Source: Siphonodentalium dalli (lineage: Eukaryota > Mollusca > Scaphopoda > Gadilida > Siphonodentaliidae). From it: a stretch of DNA of 64,000 nt. Positions 23,768-35,908 of the stretch are shown piece after piece. The position numbers and the translations under genes are program-made. A model generated the notes under the pieces. The model saw nothing but the letters and a program-made list of their open reading frames with translations. It was not told where the DNA came from and did not search any database. The DNA lies in assembly GCA_032622095.1 (NCBI GenBank), contig CP136061.1, forward strand, positions 201,614,244 through 201,678,243, written 5' to 3'. Position 1 is the stretch's first letter; the number at the start of each line of letters is the position of its first letter.

Positions 23768-24085
23768 AGGGGGACTGCATGTACCATAAATCCGCCCATT
23801 TATGGGACAATCTCCTTTTATATTGAACAGAATATATGCAACAAATGAATGAATTTGGGCCATGGATTAGTGCAAAATAGACTAATGTGCTCTGTGAACG
23901 ATGCAACAACTGGAGTCATAAATCCATTTGCATTATAATTACCATGTTTTTTGCATTGTTTATAGAGCACATGAATGTATTTTGTACTCATCCATGTCTC
24001 ACATTCATTCATTTGTTGCAAATATTCTATTGAATATAAAAGGAGATGGTCCCATAAATGGCCGGATTTAATGTACAGTACCCCT
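23768..24085. mobile_element. T2/Kolobok-like MITE, family 4
   Basis: The ends are 'AGGGGGACTGCATGTAC' and 'GTACAGTACCCCT', with TTAA on both sides (23764-23767 and 24086-24089). Long inverted arms contain 'GAACAGAATATATGCAACAA'. The TTAAAGGGG end fits the published T2 consensus TTAAAGGRR. A second copy is at 38527-38881. Confidence 0.9.
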
Positions 24086-24489
24086 TTAAGTCCGGGTGCA
24101 CGAGTGATAGTTGATTTTGTATAATACTGTACTTGTCCATGCAGGGAATGAATCGATCTGGGACATATAGGCCAATATCGACCCGTACATGCATGCCGGG
24201 ATAATGGATAGCCTGGAGCCATTAAATTAACGCATTTAACGATGGATTGACATTATATATAGCCACGATTCAATATTTAGATGCTACTACCTGATTACGA
24301 AAAAATGATTTGACTCTATATGACCCAAAAAATAAACATTTTCGACTTGGGGCGGTCTTTGCATGTAGACGGGTGTAAACTTTGTATTATAGGATTTTCA
24401 AATATCCTTATCTTTAAACATGTTCATCTTTCAAAAAATATAGTACCCGTTAAAGCTATATAGCGCAGACGTTGATTTTTAAACATTAA

Positions 24490-24957
24490 AGGTACTCAAT
24501 CCGATAAAACTCCTCTCAATTACTATTTCAATGGCTTCGGGGGTCAAAAATATTTGATTCGAGTCGAGGAAGTCACCCATCAAAGCTCAGATTTGTTAGA
24601 TATCGATTTTAGAAATCTATTATTTGTCATTATCGGGAATACTATCTGGCCCAGAACTCAGTCAAAATTGCGTTAAAATTACCACTTGATTTTAGAGTTA
24701 TCCATCCTTGTCTTTTGAATAGATTTGGAGTACACATCCAGAGCAGATTACGGCAGTTATTAGTACTCATCTCGAGAACATAACAAATTTCAAAAATCAA
24801 TATCTAATAACTCTGAGCTTTGTTTGATGGGTTCCTCGACTCGAATCAAATATTTTTTACCCCCAAAGCCAAATAAATAGTAATATAGGACCCTCTGATC
24901 GGATTGTTGTTGTTGGAATCTGTTGAGATGAGGACCCTCTTTACGGATTGAGTACCT
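24490..24957. mobile_element. T2/Kolobok-like MITE, family 1, complete
   Basis: 'AGGTACTCAATCCGATAAAA' and the complement ending 'GGATTGAGTACCT' are flanked by exact TTAA (24486-24489 and 24958-24961). The ~150 bp arms contain 'GGGGGTCAAAAATATTTGAT'. Near the right end, 'GATCGGATTGTTG' and 'GAGGACCCTCTTTACGGAT' look like a small internal duplication. Confidence 0.9.
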
Positions 24958-25631
24958 TTAATTTTATTAGTAATGTGTGCATGTTTGTACAGACGTTGTG
25001 TGCATGTGGCGACACTTCACGGTTTTCAGGAAACAGTCACTTATTGTTAATATTATATAATACTGTCGTTACAATAATATCCGGTTCACTCGAAACGACA
25101 TAACCAGGATTCAATTAAATTTAAGTTATCTAGTGTTTACTGACATGGGGGTTGAGTCCACGATGGGGAATCACGTGGTTTCGAGGCTGGTGAGATCCAC
25201 GCATTCAAAATGGCCGAGGCGAATGCAAACGCACAAAAACATAATACACGAGGAACTGACACAAAACAGCATTTTGACTGTTACGAGCATAAAATTATGC
25301 ACACAAAATGCGAGATATGAGATTGCTATGGGACGCCACGTGAATGTGAAGTTAGTGAGAAACATTATTTATTATGCGAGACAAATGTGACAAGCCAAAT
25401 GAATACGAGAATACTGTGATACGCCATAATTATGAATGCGAGATTAAAGTGACACGCCATATGAATGCGAGATTAGTGTGAAACGACATAAGAATTATAT
25501 GCTATAAGTTACAGGAGAAAGACACATGAATGCGAGATTAATGTGAAAAGCCATATGAATGCGAGATTAATGTGAAAAGCCATATGAATGCGAGATTAAT
25601 GTGAAAAGCCATATGAATGCGAGATTAATGT

Positions 25632-26762
25632 AAACGAGAGGCCGATCACGATCGGCAGATGTTAACCCATCCCTTGGCGATTGTAAATTACTATGATCGG
25701 AATCATAAATGAGAGTTTTGGTGTTGAATTATAGAGTATACTGTTATGTACTATTATAGACAAATGTACATAACACAAATTATTGGAATTTATGGGTCAC
25801 TCGCATTTATATAAGAGAATGCACTGGTACAGGATCTGTAATGCTGCGCCACCACAGCCTTTGGTTAAATGTGAAATGTGACCTGCACATGGAATACTTG
25901 GGTTAAGAGAGTCCAATGATAATGTATCAAATTTTACCAACAATATAGAACAAGATAAGCCACCTCACTGCTGACCCATTAATATTAATTATATAGCAGA
26001 GCTGTCAACAAATCACAGGAATTGTTTATGTTGAAAGCTGACATCTCTATTAAACCAATAACATTTATAATGACCTCAGGCCATCTGTAGAGTGATATCT
26101 TCAGCTGTGCAAGGCAGCACAGATGTCCAAGACTACTGTTAATATCATGTGATGTGCATTGTTGAATCTTTATTTTAAATTAGATACCATAGCTTTCTTT
26201 ATCAGATTATCTGCACATTGGCATAAGAGACATCATAACATAATATAGCCTTATCAATAGCTAAGTATAGTCCAAAGGCATGGGATGGATATTGGTGATT
26301 TGGATTTAATGTCGCACCAAACAAATTTACCAGTACATAACACAAGATTTTGGACCGATTTAAACAAATTTGATGTGGTGACTCGGGGTACCCTTGGCAG
26401 AGTTATAATGGTGTTAGTTTTTCAAATTTTGTTAACTTTAAAAAAAAATAGAAATTATTATATATTTTTTTTATTTATTTCTTTATTTTTTGTTTTGTTT
26501 TTGTTTTTGTTAAATTGAGCAAGGAATTCAATCTAATTTTTTTTTTTTTTTTAAGAGTGAATATTTTTTCGAAAAAGGGCCATAACTCAGTGAGAAATTC
26601 ATATACAAAATATGGTTCCGATCAGATAGAAAATATTTGAGTTATCGCACCATGCGTAAAGTGTCTACAGAGAGACAGACCAGACGGACGGACGGACTAA
26701 CGACGTGTGGTCAATCCGGACAACAACACTATGTTTACCATACTATGGCATGGGTAAACATA
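25632..26762. mobile_element. Element S copy 1 (hairpin ends, unknown class)
   Basis: It begins 'AAACGAGAGGCCGATCACGA' (small hairpin GCCGATC/GATCGGC) and ends with a hairpin in 'TTTACCATACTATGGCATGG' followed by 'GTAAACAT'. The right part holds 'GGTTCCGATCAGATAGAAAA' and 'CGGACGGACGGAC'. The second copy (31035-32048) shares both ends but has a different middle. There are no terminal inverted repeats and no protein, so it is probably a non-autonomous mobile element. Confidence 0.7.
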
Positions 26763-27410
26763 AAAAGCCATAAGAATGCGAGATTAATGTGAAAAAGCCA
26801 TATGAATGCGAGATTAATGTGCAGCGACATATGAATGCGAGATTAATGATCAGCGACATATGAATGCGAGATTAACGTGAAAAGCCATATGAATGCGAGA
26901 TTAATGTGAAAAGCCATATGAATGAGAGATTAATGTGAAACTTCATATGAATGCGAGATTAGTGTGAAACGACATAAGAATTATATGCTATAAGTTACCA
27001 CAAAACGACATATGAATGCGAGATTAATGTGAAAAGCCATAAGAATACGAGATTAATGTGAAACGACATAAGAATTATATGCTATAAGTTACAGGAGAAA
27101 GACAAATGAATGCGAGATTAATGTGAAAAGCCATAAGAATGTGAGATTAATGTGAAAAGCCATAAGAATGTGAGATTAATGTGCAGCGACATGAATGCGA
27201 GATTAATGTGAAAAGCCACATGAATGCGAGATTAATGTGAAAAGCCATATGAATGCGAGATTAATGTGAAACGCCATATGAATGCGAGATTAAGGCGAAA
27301 AGATGCGAGATTAATGTGAAAGTTTTAGCCATATGAATGCGAGATTAATGTGAAACGCCATATTTGTTAATGCGAGATTAAGGTGAAACGACATATGAAT
27401 GTGAGATTAA

Positions 27411-27844
27411 AGGTACTGAATCCGATTAGACGCTCCTAAATTACTATTTCTTTGGCTTTGGTGGTAAAAAATATTTGATTCGAGTCGAGGAACCCACCCA
27501 TCAAAGCTCAGAGTGATCAGATGTCGATTTTTGAAGATGTGGACCACTTCCACGTGCTCAAACGGACAAATTGCGGTTGTAAGATGGATAACACGAAAAT
27601 CAAGTGGTTACTATTAACAATAATAACCACTTGATTTTAGAGTTATCTATCTTACATCCGCAATTTTTGTCTGTTTGAGCACGTGGAAGTGGACCACATC
27701 TCCAAAAATTAACAAACTTTAAAAATCGAAATCTGATCACTCTGAGCTTTGAAGTGTTGGTTCCTCGACTCGAATAAAATATTTTGTTTACCCCCGAAGC
27801 CAAATAAATAGTAATTTAGGTGTGCTTGATCGGATTGAGTACCT
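27411..27844. mobile_element. T2/Kolobok-like MITE, family 1, complete
   Basis: TTAA duplications (27407-27410 and 27845-27848) flank 'AGGTACTGAATCCGATTAGA' and the complement ending 'CGGATTGAGTACCT'. It interrupts the 29-bp satellite, so it inserted after the array formed. Confidence 0.9.
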
Positions 27845-28227
27845 TTAATATGAAAAGCCATATGAATTCAAGATTAATGTGAAACGACATAAGAATTATA
27901 TTCTATAAGTTACCGGAAAACGCCATATGAATATGAGGTAACTGGAAACTGCAAATTAATGTATGATTAACAAAGGAATCTCAGGTTGATGCAAAACTAC
28001 ATATATAGCACATATGGATATGAGACTACCGCGAAACGGTGTAGCGAAGCTACGGGTTGCACCTCTGTTTGAATGTTATTTGTATTGTATTGTGATTTAT
28101 AGTAATGTATAATTGATTGGCCGTAATTAATGGTGATGTACTTTATTCATTGGAAATATTTATATTTATTTTCCTATTCCTTAGATTATATTACTATGTC
28201 ATTTCACTCAATTTTTACCTCATCAAT

Positions 28228-29278
28228 TACCCTTATAAAAACACTCTTGTAAACCATGGTTAAAACAGTCTGGTATTGTGGTATTCTACTAGTACCAGGG
28301 TGATTGGAACCAGGTCATTTTACTCTGGTAAATTTAATGAATGGTCATCATATTATACGCACACATATAGACCCACCGACGTATTTTTACTATAGTAAAA
28401 TGTTCCCACCCATGCATTTCACCATGGTATTTTACCTGGATGTAAGTATGCATGTGTGATTCTACTAGAGTAATTCTACCAGAGTAATTCTACCAGGATA
28501 ATTTATCTCGATATTAGGGTAAAGTTACCACGGTAGTACCGATGTGCGTTTTCAGAAGCTTTAACATTGGATATAACAGATTGGAGACTATATGAATCAC
28601 ACGTCTGATTACATAAGGTGTTAACCTCTTCTGAATTTAGCCTACTTATATATAAGAATATTGTTGTCCCATTTTGTTAACTTTTGATTAGGATACCGGG
28701 TACAATTGTTTTCCACATATTTTAACGAACAAAATATGATGTTATTCTCACATAAGAGACAAAAACACCTCAGCTGAGATGTTTTTTATTGTGAAATAGA
28801 GTTATCGCTCATATCCGTGTAAAATTACTCTGGTAAAGCCAAGTAAACCATGGTTTACATGTCTCTACTCCGGTAAAATATGGTAAAGTCAGATAGACAA
28901 TGATATAATCTGGTAAAAGCCATACGAAGTCCATTTAAAAAGGACATACCCTTGTTTGTAAAGTCCAAGTAAAGGCATGATGTACCCAACTTACATTATA
29001 CTCTGGTAAATCCTGCTGTATTACCATTACATACAAAACATTAACCAACATGTGAGCCTATGTACCAGCAATTTTGAGATTGGTTGGACTCCACCTTGCA
29101 GAGTTGTTTCCATTTTGGATTTAAATATACAAAAACCCAACCCACCTAAATTATTGTCCCTGTTTGAAATACGTTTTGTATATAGGATCGGTAGTGTAAT
29201 TCTGAACTGCTACAAGGACAACCTACCAGACTTAGTCTAGAAATATGACTAATATTCATACTATCATTCCCCTTGTAT
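28228..29278 (-). repeat. Right arm of distant ~1 kb inverted repeat
   Basis: Reverse complement of 149-1065, recognisable through 'GGTGATTGGAACCAGGTCAT' at the inner end and 'GACAACCTACCAGACTTAG' near the outer end. An extra ~60 bp segment near 28255-28310 is absent from the left copy. Non-coding. Confidence 0.8.
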
Positions 29279-29579
29279 ATTATTGTTTGGCATTATCTCA
29301 CCTCACTCGAAATCAAAGGACATGTGTTATTATTAGCTGCCACATAACATTAAAACTAGAGAATGTAGAACTCAGTTATTCACAAAATCCATCTCTGACT
29401 GAAACCAACCCATACAATAAGCACCATGGTTGTATAGCGTCACGTTTTGAAGTAACTGACGATTTTTGAAGTAAATCGTTTTTTTAATGAGCGGGTTTTT
29501 CCTCGAAGAAATCTATATTGACTAAATAACGGATGTTTTGTTCAAGAGCGTTTTTTATTTCAGAACTGATTTTCTGTAG

Positions 29580-30010
29580 TAAGTTGATTTACATGGGTTT
29601 TACCCATGTAGCCTATGTCCCGTTTCACCACCATTTTACGAGAATAAAGTGGGGTACACCATGCCTTGACTTGCATGGAATTTACAAGGGTATGTCTTTT
29701 TACATGGGATTTTACCAGAGTTTATCATTGATAACCTAACTTTATCATGAGTTACTTGGAATTTACATGGGTGTGTACATTTTACATGGCTTTTACCAGA
29801 GTATATCAATGTAAACCTGACTTTACCATGCCTTTACTTGGAATTTATAAGGGTGTGTCATTTTTACATGGCTTTTCCCGGAGAACATCATTGTAAACCT
29901 GACTTACCAGAGTAGATTCTGGTAAGCCATGATTTACCGGACTTTTACCAGAGTGTTTTATTGTAAACCTGACTTTACCCACAGTTTTCCAGAGTAGAGC
30001 CTTATAAGGG
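29580..30010. repeat. Tandem repeat, ~80 bp unit with 'GGCTTTTACCAGAGTA'
   Basis: Four to five degenerate copies of a unit containing 'TTTTACATGGCTTTTACCAG' ... 'TGTAAACCTGACTTTACCAT' ... 'ACTTGGAATTTACAAGGGT'. The same motifs occur singly in the two ~1 kb inverted-repeat arms (for example 480-540), so this array is probably derived from that repeat. Confidence 0.75.
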
Positions 30011-30156
30011 AAAGTACACTTTAGTCATCATTATTCGGAATACCATCTAATGTTCTATAGCAAACTCAGTTCATATTCTGTATATTCACCCAGTTATATA
30101 TATATTATTAAATTATCAATAACTGTTTATCGTATTAACATGTTTTATTGGCAAAG

Positions 30157-30375
30157 TACTTATGCTCTTATTTCCATTCTTTTCATTCATATTTTCATAA
30201 TGCACGTTTCGCCGCCAACTTCCGCTACAATGAGCACGCGGTTACTAAGACCGTATACGGTGTCTCTGGTTTCTATGCGTCGGGTTGGATTTTCATCGGG
30301 TTGTTTGTCGGGTCGCTTTTATGGTTGCTTTTGCGGTACATCACGGGAAAGGGTCCCGTTGCTACATGTATATAG
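30157..30375 (+). CDS. Probable 3'-terminal exon of a small membrane protein
   Basis: The plus-strand frame, open from at least 30157 to TAG at 30373-30375, encodes ~72 residues with no internal Met. The first half is aromatic and polar ('HNARFAANFRYNEHAVTK'). A clear membrane span follows ('GWIFIGLFVGSLLWLLLRY'), then the short basic tail 'ITGKGPVATCI'. A plausible but weak acceptor is 'TTTTATTGGCAAAG'. AATAAA lies 45 bp after the stop, which argues for a real transcript end. Upstream exons were not found, and I recognise no family. It may be the C-terminus of a one-pass protein, or a chance frame. Confidence 0.35.
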   Translation, partial: YLCSYFHSFHSYFHNARFAANFRYNEHAVTKTVYGVSGFYASGWIFIGLFVGSLLWLLLRYITGKGPVATCI

Positions 30376-30420
30376 ACAAACCAGAATCGATCTCGTGCTC
30401 ACTCCAACATAATTTGTCTT

Positions 30421-30426
30421 AATAAA
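30421..30426 (+). promoter_or_regulatory. Polyadenylation signal AATAAA
   Basis: AATAAA 45 bp after the TAG of the exon ending at 30375, followed within 40 bp by T/G-richer sequence ('CATTTGTCATTGTTTT'). Confidence 0.45.
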
Positions 30427-31034
30427 CAGTTCAGTACATAACATTTGTCATTGTTTTAACTGACTTTATAGACCCATTGGCGGCATTTTGTCCAGACCTT
30501 TGGGGACCACGGAGCGCCATCCCTGTCTTTTACTGTTGGTTATTAATTGACTAATTGTCTAATCAATTGATATATGCATGCCATTTAGCTGGAGTTTGGT
30601 CGTACTTTGGCTTTGAAAGACTTGGTTAGTTTAGTGGCATCTAGCCCATATGAATGTGAGATTACTGTGAAACGCCATATGAACACCCCCGTGTACGTGG
30701 TATCGCCAAACCTGAGGGTATCGCCAAACCCGAGAAAAAGGGAAAGTCATTTTCACATATATGATATGGGGATATTTTTGTTTCTCGTCGTAAAACAGAC
30801 AACGAACAACGTATGTGTATGTCCACATGAAGCAGGAGTATGTATCCACCCGCTGTCAATCAGTTTTCCCTGATCAAACCATTTAATATCTTTTTGCGAA
30901 TTTTTTCAATAGTGTTTTTGCTTTTTCTCAGTCAAATTTTCGAGAACATCCACCCACTAGTATATTCCACGCTGCCAAAACAAATGCCGGTATATAGTTG
31001 AATCTATCAATGAAGCATAGGATTGAACACAATT

Positions 31035-32048
31035 TAAACGAGAGGCCGATCACGATCGGCAGATGTTAACCCATCCATTGGCGATAGTAAATTACTATGA
31101 TCGGAATCATAAATGAGAGTTTTGGTGTTGAATTATAGAGTATACTTTTATGTACTATTATAGACAAATGTACATAACACAAATTATTTGAATTTATGGG
31201 TCACTAGCATTTGTATAAGAGAATGCACTGGTACAGCTAAACCACCACAGCCTTGGGTTAAATGTGAAAGGTGGCCAGGACATGGAATACTTGGGTTAAG
31301 AGAGTTTACAATAACCAGAGTAAGAGTGCAAATTAATTAGATATAGCTACTGCCCATAAACCTGTGTCCTGTCCCTCAAAAACATAGCTGGTTTCACCTC
31401 ACACTAATGTCTAAAGATAACTGTAATTATCAATAACTCAGATACTGTTTGTCTCTCACAGAGCTAAAGTTTTACTGCTGGTAATCAATTAGTTGTTGAC
31501 TGCTATGGTTATCTGTTCAATTCTTAGTTGAAAAAGGGCCATAACTCTGGTATAAAATGTTGGATCTAACCCATATTCAATCTCGATTTGTATTTTGAGT
31601 TGAGAAACTCGCATACCAAATTTGGTTCTTATCAGTTGAAAAATGGTTGATTTATCAAAATATGCAGAAATTCTATGCCAAAGGGCCATAACTGCATTGC
31701 AAAATATCGGATCAAACCCATATAGCAACTCGATCTGTATTTTGGTCCGAGAAACTTGCATACCAAATTTAATTCTGATCAGATAAATTTTTTTTTAGTT
31801 ATGGTAGCATGCATGAATTCTAAGTCGAAAAAGGGCCATAACTCCGTAAACTATTCGAACTCGATTTGTATTTGGTGCTGAGAAATTCATATACAAAATT
31901 TGGTTCCGATCAGATAGAACATATTTCAGTTATCGCACCATGCGTAAAGTGTCTACAGACAGACAGACAGACAGACGGGCGGACTAACGACGAGTGGTCA
32001 ATCCGGACAACGACACTATGTTTACCATACTATGGTATGGGTAAACAT
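31035..32048. mobile_element. Element S copy 2, inserted in the foldback's left arm
   Basis: It shares both ends with 25632-26762 ('AAACGAGAGGCCGATCACGA' ... 'TATGGTATGGGTAAACAT'). The middle has three ~125 bp units of the 'AAAGGGCCATAACTC' / 'CATACCAAATTTGGTTCT' type and a 'CAGACAGACAGACAG' run. The opposite foldback arm (about 36445) preserves the empty site as an uninterrupted A/T run, which fixes the insertion borders to a few bases. Confidence 0.8.
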
Positions 32049-32520
32049 AAAATCAGCGTCGTTCTCAATATCCGCGCGATATGGAGGGACCACTGTCGGC
32101 GCAGAAAGGTGTTAACGTCGCAGACGAAGATGTCACCAAACGCCGATCTTCTGTGCAGTAAATATGCGTAGCACTTAAGGAGTTCTGATGAGTTTTCGAG
32201 TGTTTTTATGTGTATCTGAGACAGATCAATTGACTGAGAATGTCGTCTGAAATATGAATACATAACATATTCGAAATAGTGTGTACATATCTATTATGAA
32301 TGTATTTCAGTTGAAATTAATTGAATTTCCATCTCAGCATTCAGATTTGCGATCTCAAAAAGGTGAATGAATGATAACGCGATGCCTTGATCACACGCAC
32401 GTGAATGCTGTCGTTCGTATGCATGCAGCTAACCGGATATTCGTTTAGTATTAACATGATTGGAGTTTGTATATAGACCACATATGCAGGACGAAACGCT
32501 ACGACGTATCAACGATTTTT

Positions 32521-34033
32521 TATAATCATGTTTATTTTACAGACTTTATGACTCATTCCCACTCGAGTAGACCGTTACGCGACAATGAAACCGACCATCT
32601 TATCGAATATACATATATCGACTAGCTACAAATTATGCAATTCTGGCTTTTTTAAGAGTTATCAGATAATTTGTAACGATTCTATGTTAACCCTAAACAT
32701 CCTTACACATATGATCACAATGTACTATGTGTGGAACACTTGTGTGCCTTCTCATCTGGATGTCGATGGGCCTCTTTATTGTGTCTATGTAGCACATGTA
32801 GTCAGATTACCAACACCATGTTTAAACAAAATCAAACCATACCAAGCGGTTTTGATAAATGAACGTATCTTCCCTCAGATGAAGCTATATATCTCCCAGT
32901 TAAATGATATCTACTATTCAAAACAAAGCAAAGCGGAATGTTCCATCAATGGGATAGCGACCATATATAGCTTGCTCTCACCCCGATAAATTTAATAGAA
33001 ATTCCTACTCCTACTCTTGTCACCCCCAACATGGACCCTCTAGCCACGTCCCTGCTAACTCATGATTTACACTGATTTAATGTTTCCATTCGTTGTGCAG
33101 TTCCGGGCCTATAATGTCGAATAAAACATAATAGCCTATACTATTAATATGACATTAGAACATAAAAACACAAACAAACATTACACATTTTCACCCTCGC
33201 ACATGCAGCCTCATCCTAAGGATGATCCATGTGCCGACTGTCCGAATGATATTTTGAATATTTTCAAGCAGAAACGTTCAAATGTGAAGTATATCATCCG
33301 CATCTTTGACATCCCAGCTCTGGTTTGGCGACATCTCATCGCAGGATCTATCTGGGGCTTTGATACCCGAAGTTGTGGTGGGTACCCACACTTGGTCGCG
33401 GATAGCATTTTATGGTTGATTAAAAAAAAAAATTCTATTGATACAGACATTATCAACCAACTATGACTGATAATTATGTTTCAAACGAACTACCTAACGT
33501 CAAAAAAGTGTCTACTATTTATGATAAAATCGGAAATGAGTAGGAATTTCTATTAAATTTATCGGAGTGAGAGTAAGTTATATATGGTCGCTTTCCCATT
33601 GAGGGAACATTCCGCTTTGCGAAATTGTGTTTTGAATAGTGGATATCACCATTTAACTGGGAGATATAGAGCTTCATCTGAGGGAAGATACGTTCATTTA
33701 TCAAAACCGCATGGTCTGGTTTGATTTTGTTTAAACATGGTGTTGGTAATCTGACTACATGTGCTACATAGACACAATAAAGAGGCCCATCGACATCCAG
33801 ATGAGAAGGCACACAAGTGTTCCACATAGTACATTGTGATCATATGTGTACGGATGTTTATGGTTAACATAGAATCGTTACAATATTATCTGATGACTCT
33901 TTAAAAAGCCAGAATTGCATAATTTGTAGCTATACGATATGTGTATATTCGATAAGATGATTCGGTTTCATTGTCGCGTAACGGTCTACTCGAGTGGGAA
34001 TGAGTCATAAAGTCTGTAAAATAAACATGATTG
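32521..34033. mobile_element. Inner foldback element with ~490 bp arms
   Basis: 'ATCATGTTTATTTTACAGAC' at 32525 pairs with its complement ending near 34032. The arms run 32521-33010 and 33540-34033. Both arms retain related open frames: 134 codons from an ATG at 32585, and a 102-codon minus-strand frame at 33519-33827 sharing 'WNTCVPSHLDVDGPLYCVYV'. The ~530 bp centre has a 105-codon plus-strand frame (33149-33466). None resembles a known transposase, and coding is unproven. Confidence 0.75.
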
Positions 34034-34450
34034 CATGCGCAAGATGGCGCACGTGTTTTATTTTCTCTCTAGAAAATTCTACAATAATCTGCAATAATCG
34101 CTAAACATCGCAAATATCAGAGACTTTATAGAACAATACTACTGATATACAAAACCATTGTGTTACATAGAATTAGTATCCACCATCATGTTTATGTTAA
34201 ATTGTGACAATTGTGTGAAATTAACTGATTTTCGGGCCGTCACATTCGAGTTCTCAGCGGTTTATTGAAATCTGAAATCCATGCCGAGGACCGCAGTTAT
34301 TCATTGTACAAGCAGTTTTGTGACATTATCACTAGTTATTGCTCCTATTTGTATACATATTTCGTATTATAAATTGCAATATGTGTCATTAAATCCATAG
34401 CCGGACCACCCCAATATATCTCACTAAAAGTGCAAGAATATATTGTTGCC

Positions 34451-34729
34451 ATGACAACGTCACAAACGACCGTGACACACAGATTACAAAGATACCTGGA
34501 TAGAGAGATACCAACTTCATACAGGAGAAAGCCAAAGTTCACACCATACATATTGGCGGACAGCAAAGCCAGGTACCTAAAAGAGGTAGTAAACAAAGAA
34601 GACAAAATAGAGGAAGAAATAATATTCTGGTCTACTGGGGGAGCCAAAATCAGTGACCGGTTATTATACCTGAAGAAAAACCTGAAACATATCATTCGCA
34701 GCTACGGACCAACACACATATACTTGTGA
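34451..34729 (+). pseudogene. LINE ORF1 fragment with SGNH-hydrolase-like domain
   Basis: The first ATG of the frame is at 34451 ('CCATGACAACGTCAC'), giving 92 codons to TGA at 34727-34729. 'KPKFTPYILADSKARYL' resembles block I of the SGNH/GDSL esterase fold (usual G-D-S; here A-D-S). The frame stays open past the stop into 'LGTCDLT', which resembles the G-x-N-D block III, so one nonsense change has split the domain. CR1-type LINEs often carry an esterase-like domain in ORF1; its role in retrotransposition is unclear. The block assignments are motif reading only. Confidence 0.6.
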
Positions 34730-35908
34730 CTGGGGACCTGCGACCTAACCAAACTTGACAGAGACGGTTACACCAGTCTGGAGGGCGGGAGATCAGTGAG
34801 CAGCATCACATCAGGCTATAGAGAAATTATTAGAGAAATAAGGCACCACCGGGACTGTCGAATAACAACCCACAAATGGCTGGAAAATTTCCTCACAAAA
34901 AGAGAGATGAGAGTGGTACTCGAAGGAGAAGCGTCACAAAACGTACCAGTGGAGTCCGGAGTACCACAGGGAACGGTACTGGGACCACTACTATTCCTTT
35001 GCCATGTGAACGACCTACCGAAAGCCGTAACCTCAGAGGTCAAATTATTTGCAGACGATTGCCTCCTCTATAGAGAAATCAGAGACCAATCAGACCACCA
35101 TGCACTACAGAAAGACCTCTCCTCGTTAGAAATATGGGCTGACCAATGGGGGATGCGCTTCAACGCAAAAATATGCTACATCTTGTCTACAAAGGGCAAA
35201 TCAACCCACGTGTACCAGCTAGACAATCACATCCTTCAGACAGTAGATGAAACACCATATCTAGGACTGACTTTTACCAACAACCTAACCTGGTCATCCC
35301 ATATAAATAAAATTGTCAAAAGAGCCAACAGCACCCTGGGATTCCTTAAAAGAAACATCAGCAAAGCCGATAAAAAACACAAGAAGCTGGCTTACGAGTC
35401 CATGGTAAGATCTACACTCGAATACGGGGCAGAAATATGGGATCCATACTTGCAGAAGGACATAGACAACATCGAAAGAGTACAGAAAAAAGCTGCAACA
35501 TTCATCACCAGCAATTACAAGAACGGAGAAAAGGGTGCAGTCACCGAAATGATGGAAATAGAAGGACTGACACCAATGAAGATAAGAAGAGAAGAGAAAA
35601 GGATGACACTGTTTAGGAAGATAGTAGAGGGGTTGGTTCCGGCTATACATACACATGACCTATTAACACCAAGGAGCAAGGACAAACGAAAAATAACTGC
35701 CGAAAAATTCCCAGGATTTGAAACAACAAACATTATTGAGTCGCACGAGTGTACCAACTCGCTTTCTTACGAAATAATAAGGACAAATACAGCTCAATAT
35801 AAGAACTCATTCTTTGTGAAAACAATCATCGAATGGAACCACCTGGAGGATACGGACAGCGCATGTGATTCAACATCGATACCAACATTAACATTAACAG
35901 CAAATTAA
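34730..35908 (+). pseudogene. Chimeric LINE ORF: ORF1 tail fused to C-terminal reverse transcriptase
   Basis: Same frame as the preceding fragment, uninterrupted to TAA at 35906-35908. The first ~40 residues continue the SGNH-like region ('TSGYREIIREI'). The sequence then changes abruptly, near 34855, to RT sequence: 'WLENFLTKREMRVVLEGE', the finger/palm motif 'SGVPQGTVLGPLLF', and the catalytic 'FADDCLLYR' (codons about 35048-35074; the two Asp of the YxDD-type box are intact). The typical thumb and C-terminal region follows ('STLEYGAEIWDPY', 'IERVQKKAATFI'). RT motifs before the palm and the endonuclease are deleted, so it cannot be autonomous. The frame-preserving deletion could be chance. 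Confidence 0.8.

Larger units (their letters stand above)
25380..28020. repeat. 29-bp satellite array A, interrupted by two insertions
   Basis: The unit is 'GCCATATGAATGCGAGATTA' plus 'ATGTGAAAA'. Exact 29-bp spacing is seen at 25551, 25580 and 25609. The array is broken by the element at 25632-26762 and the MITE at 27411-27844, and degenerates after 27850, ending near 'GCGAAGCTACGGGTTGCACC'. A second array of the same family is at 37615-39830, and scraps flank the foldback at 30645 and 36835. Confidence 0.9.

Noticed and set aside
25133-25390. Gene start 'AAAATGGCCGAGGCG' followed by a His/Cys-rich peptide
   Set aside because: The frame runs into the 29-bp satellite, and the same 'CAAAATGGCCGAG' occurs in a MITE end at 16470; the His/Cys pattern comes from the repeat unit.
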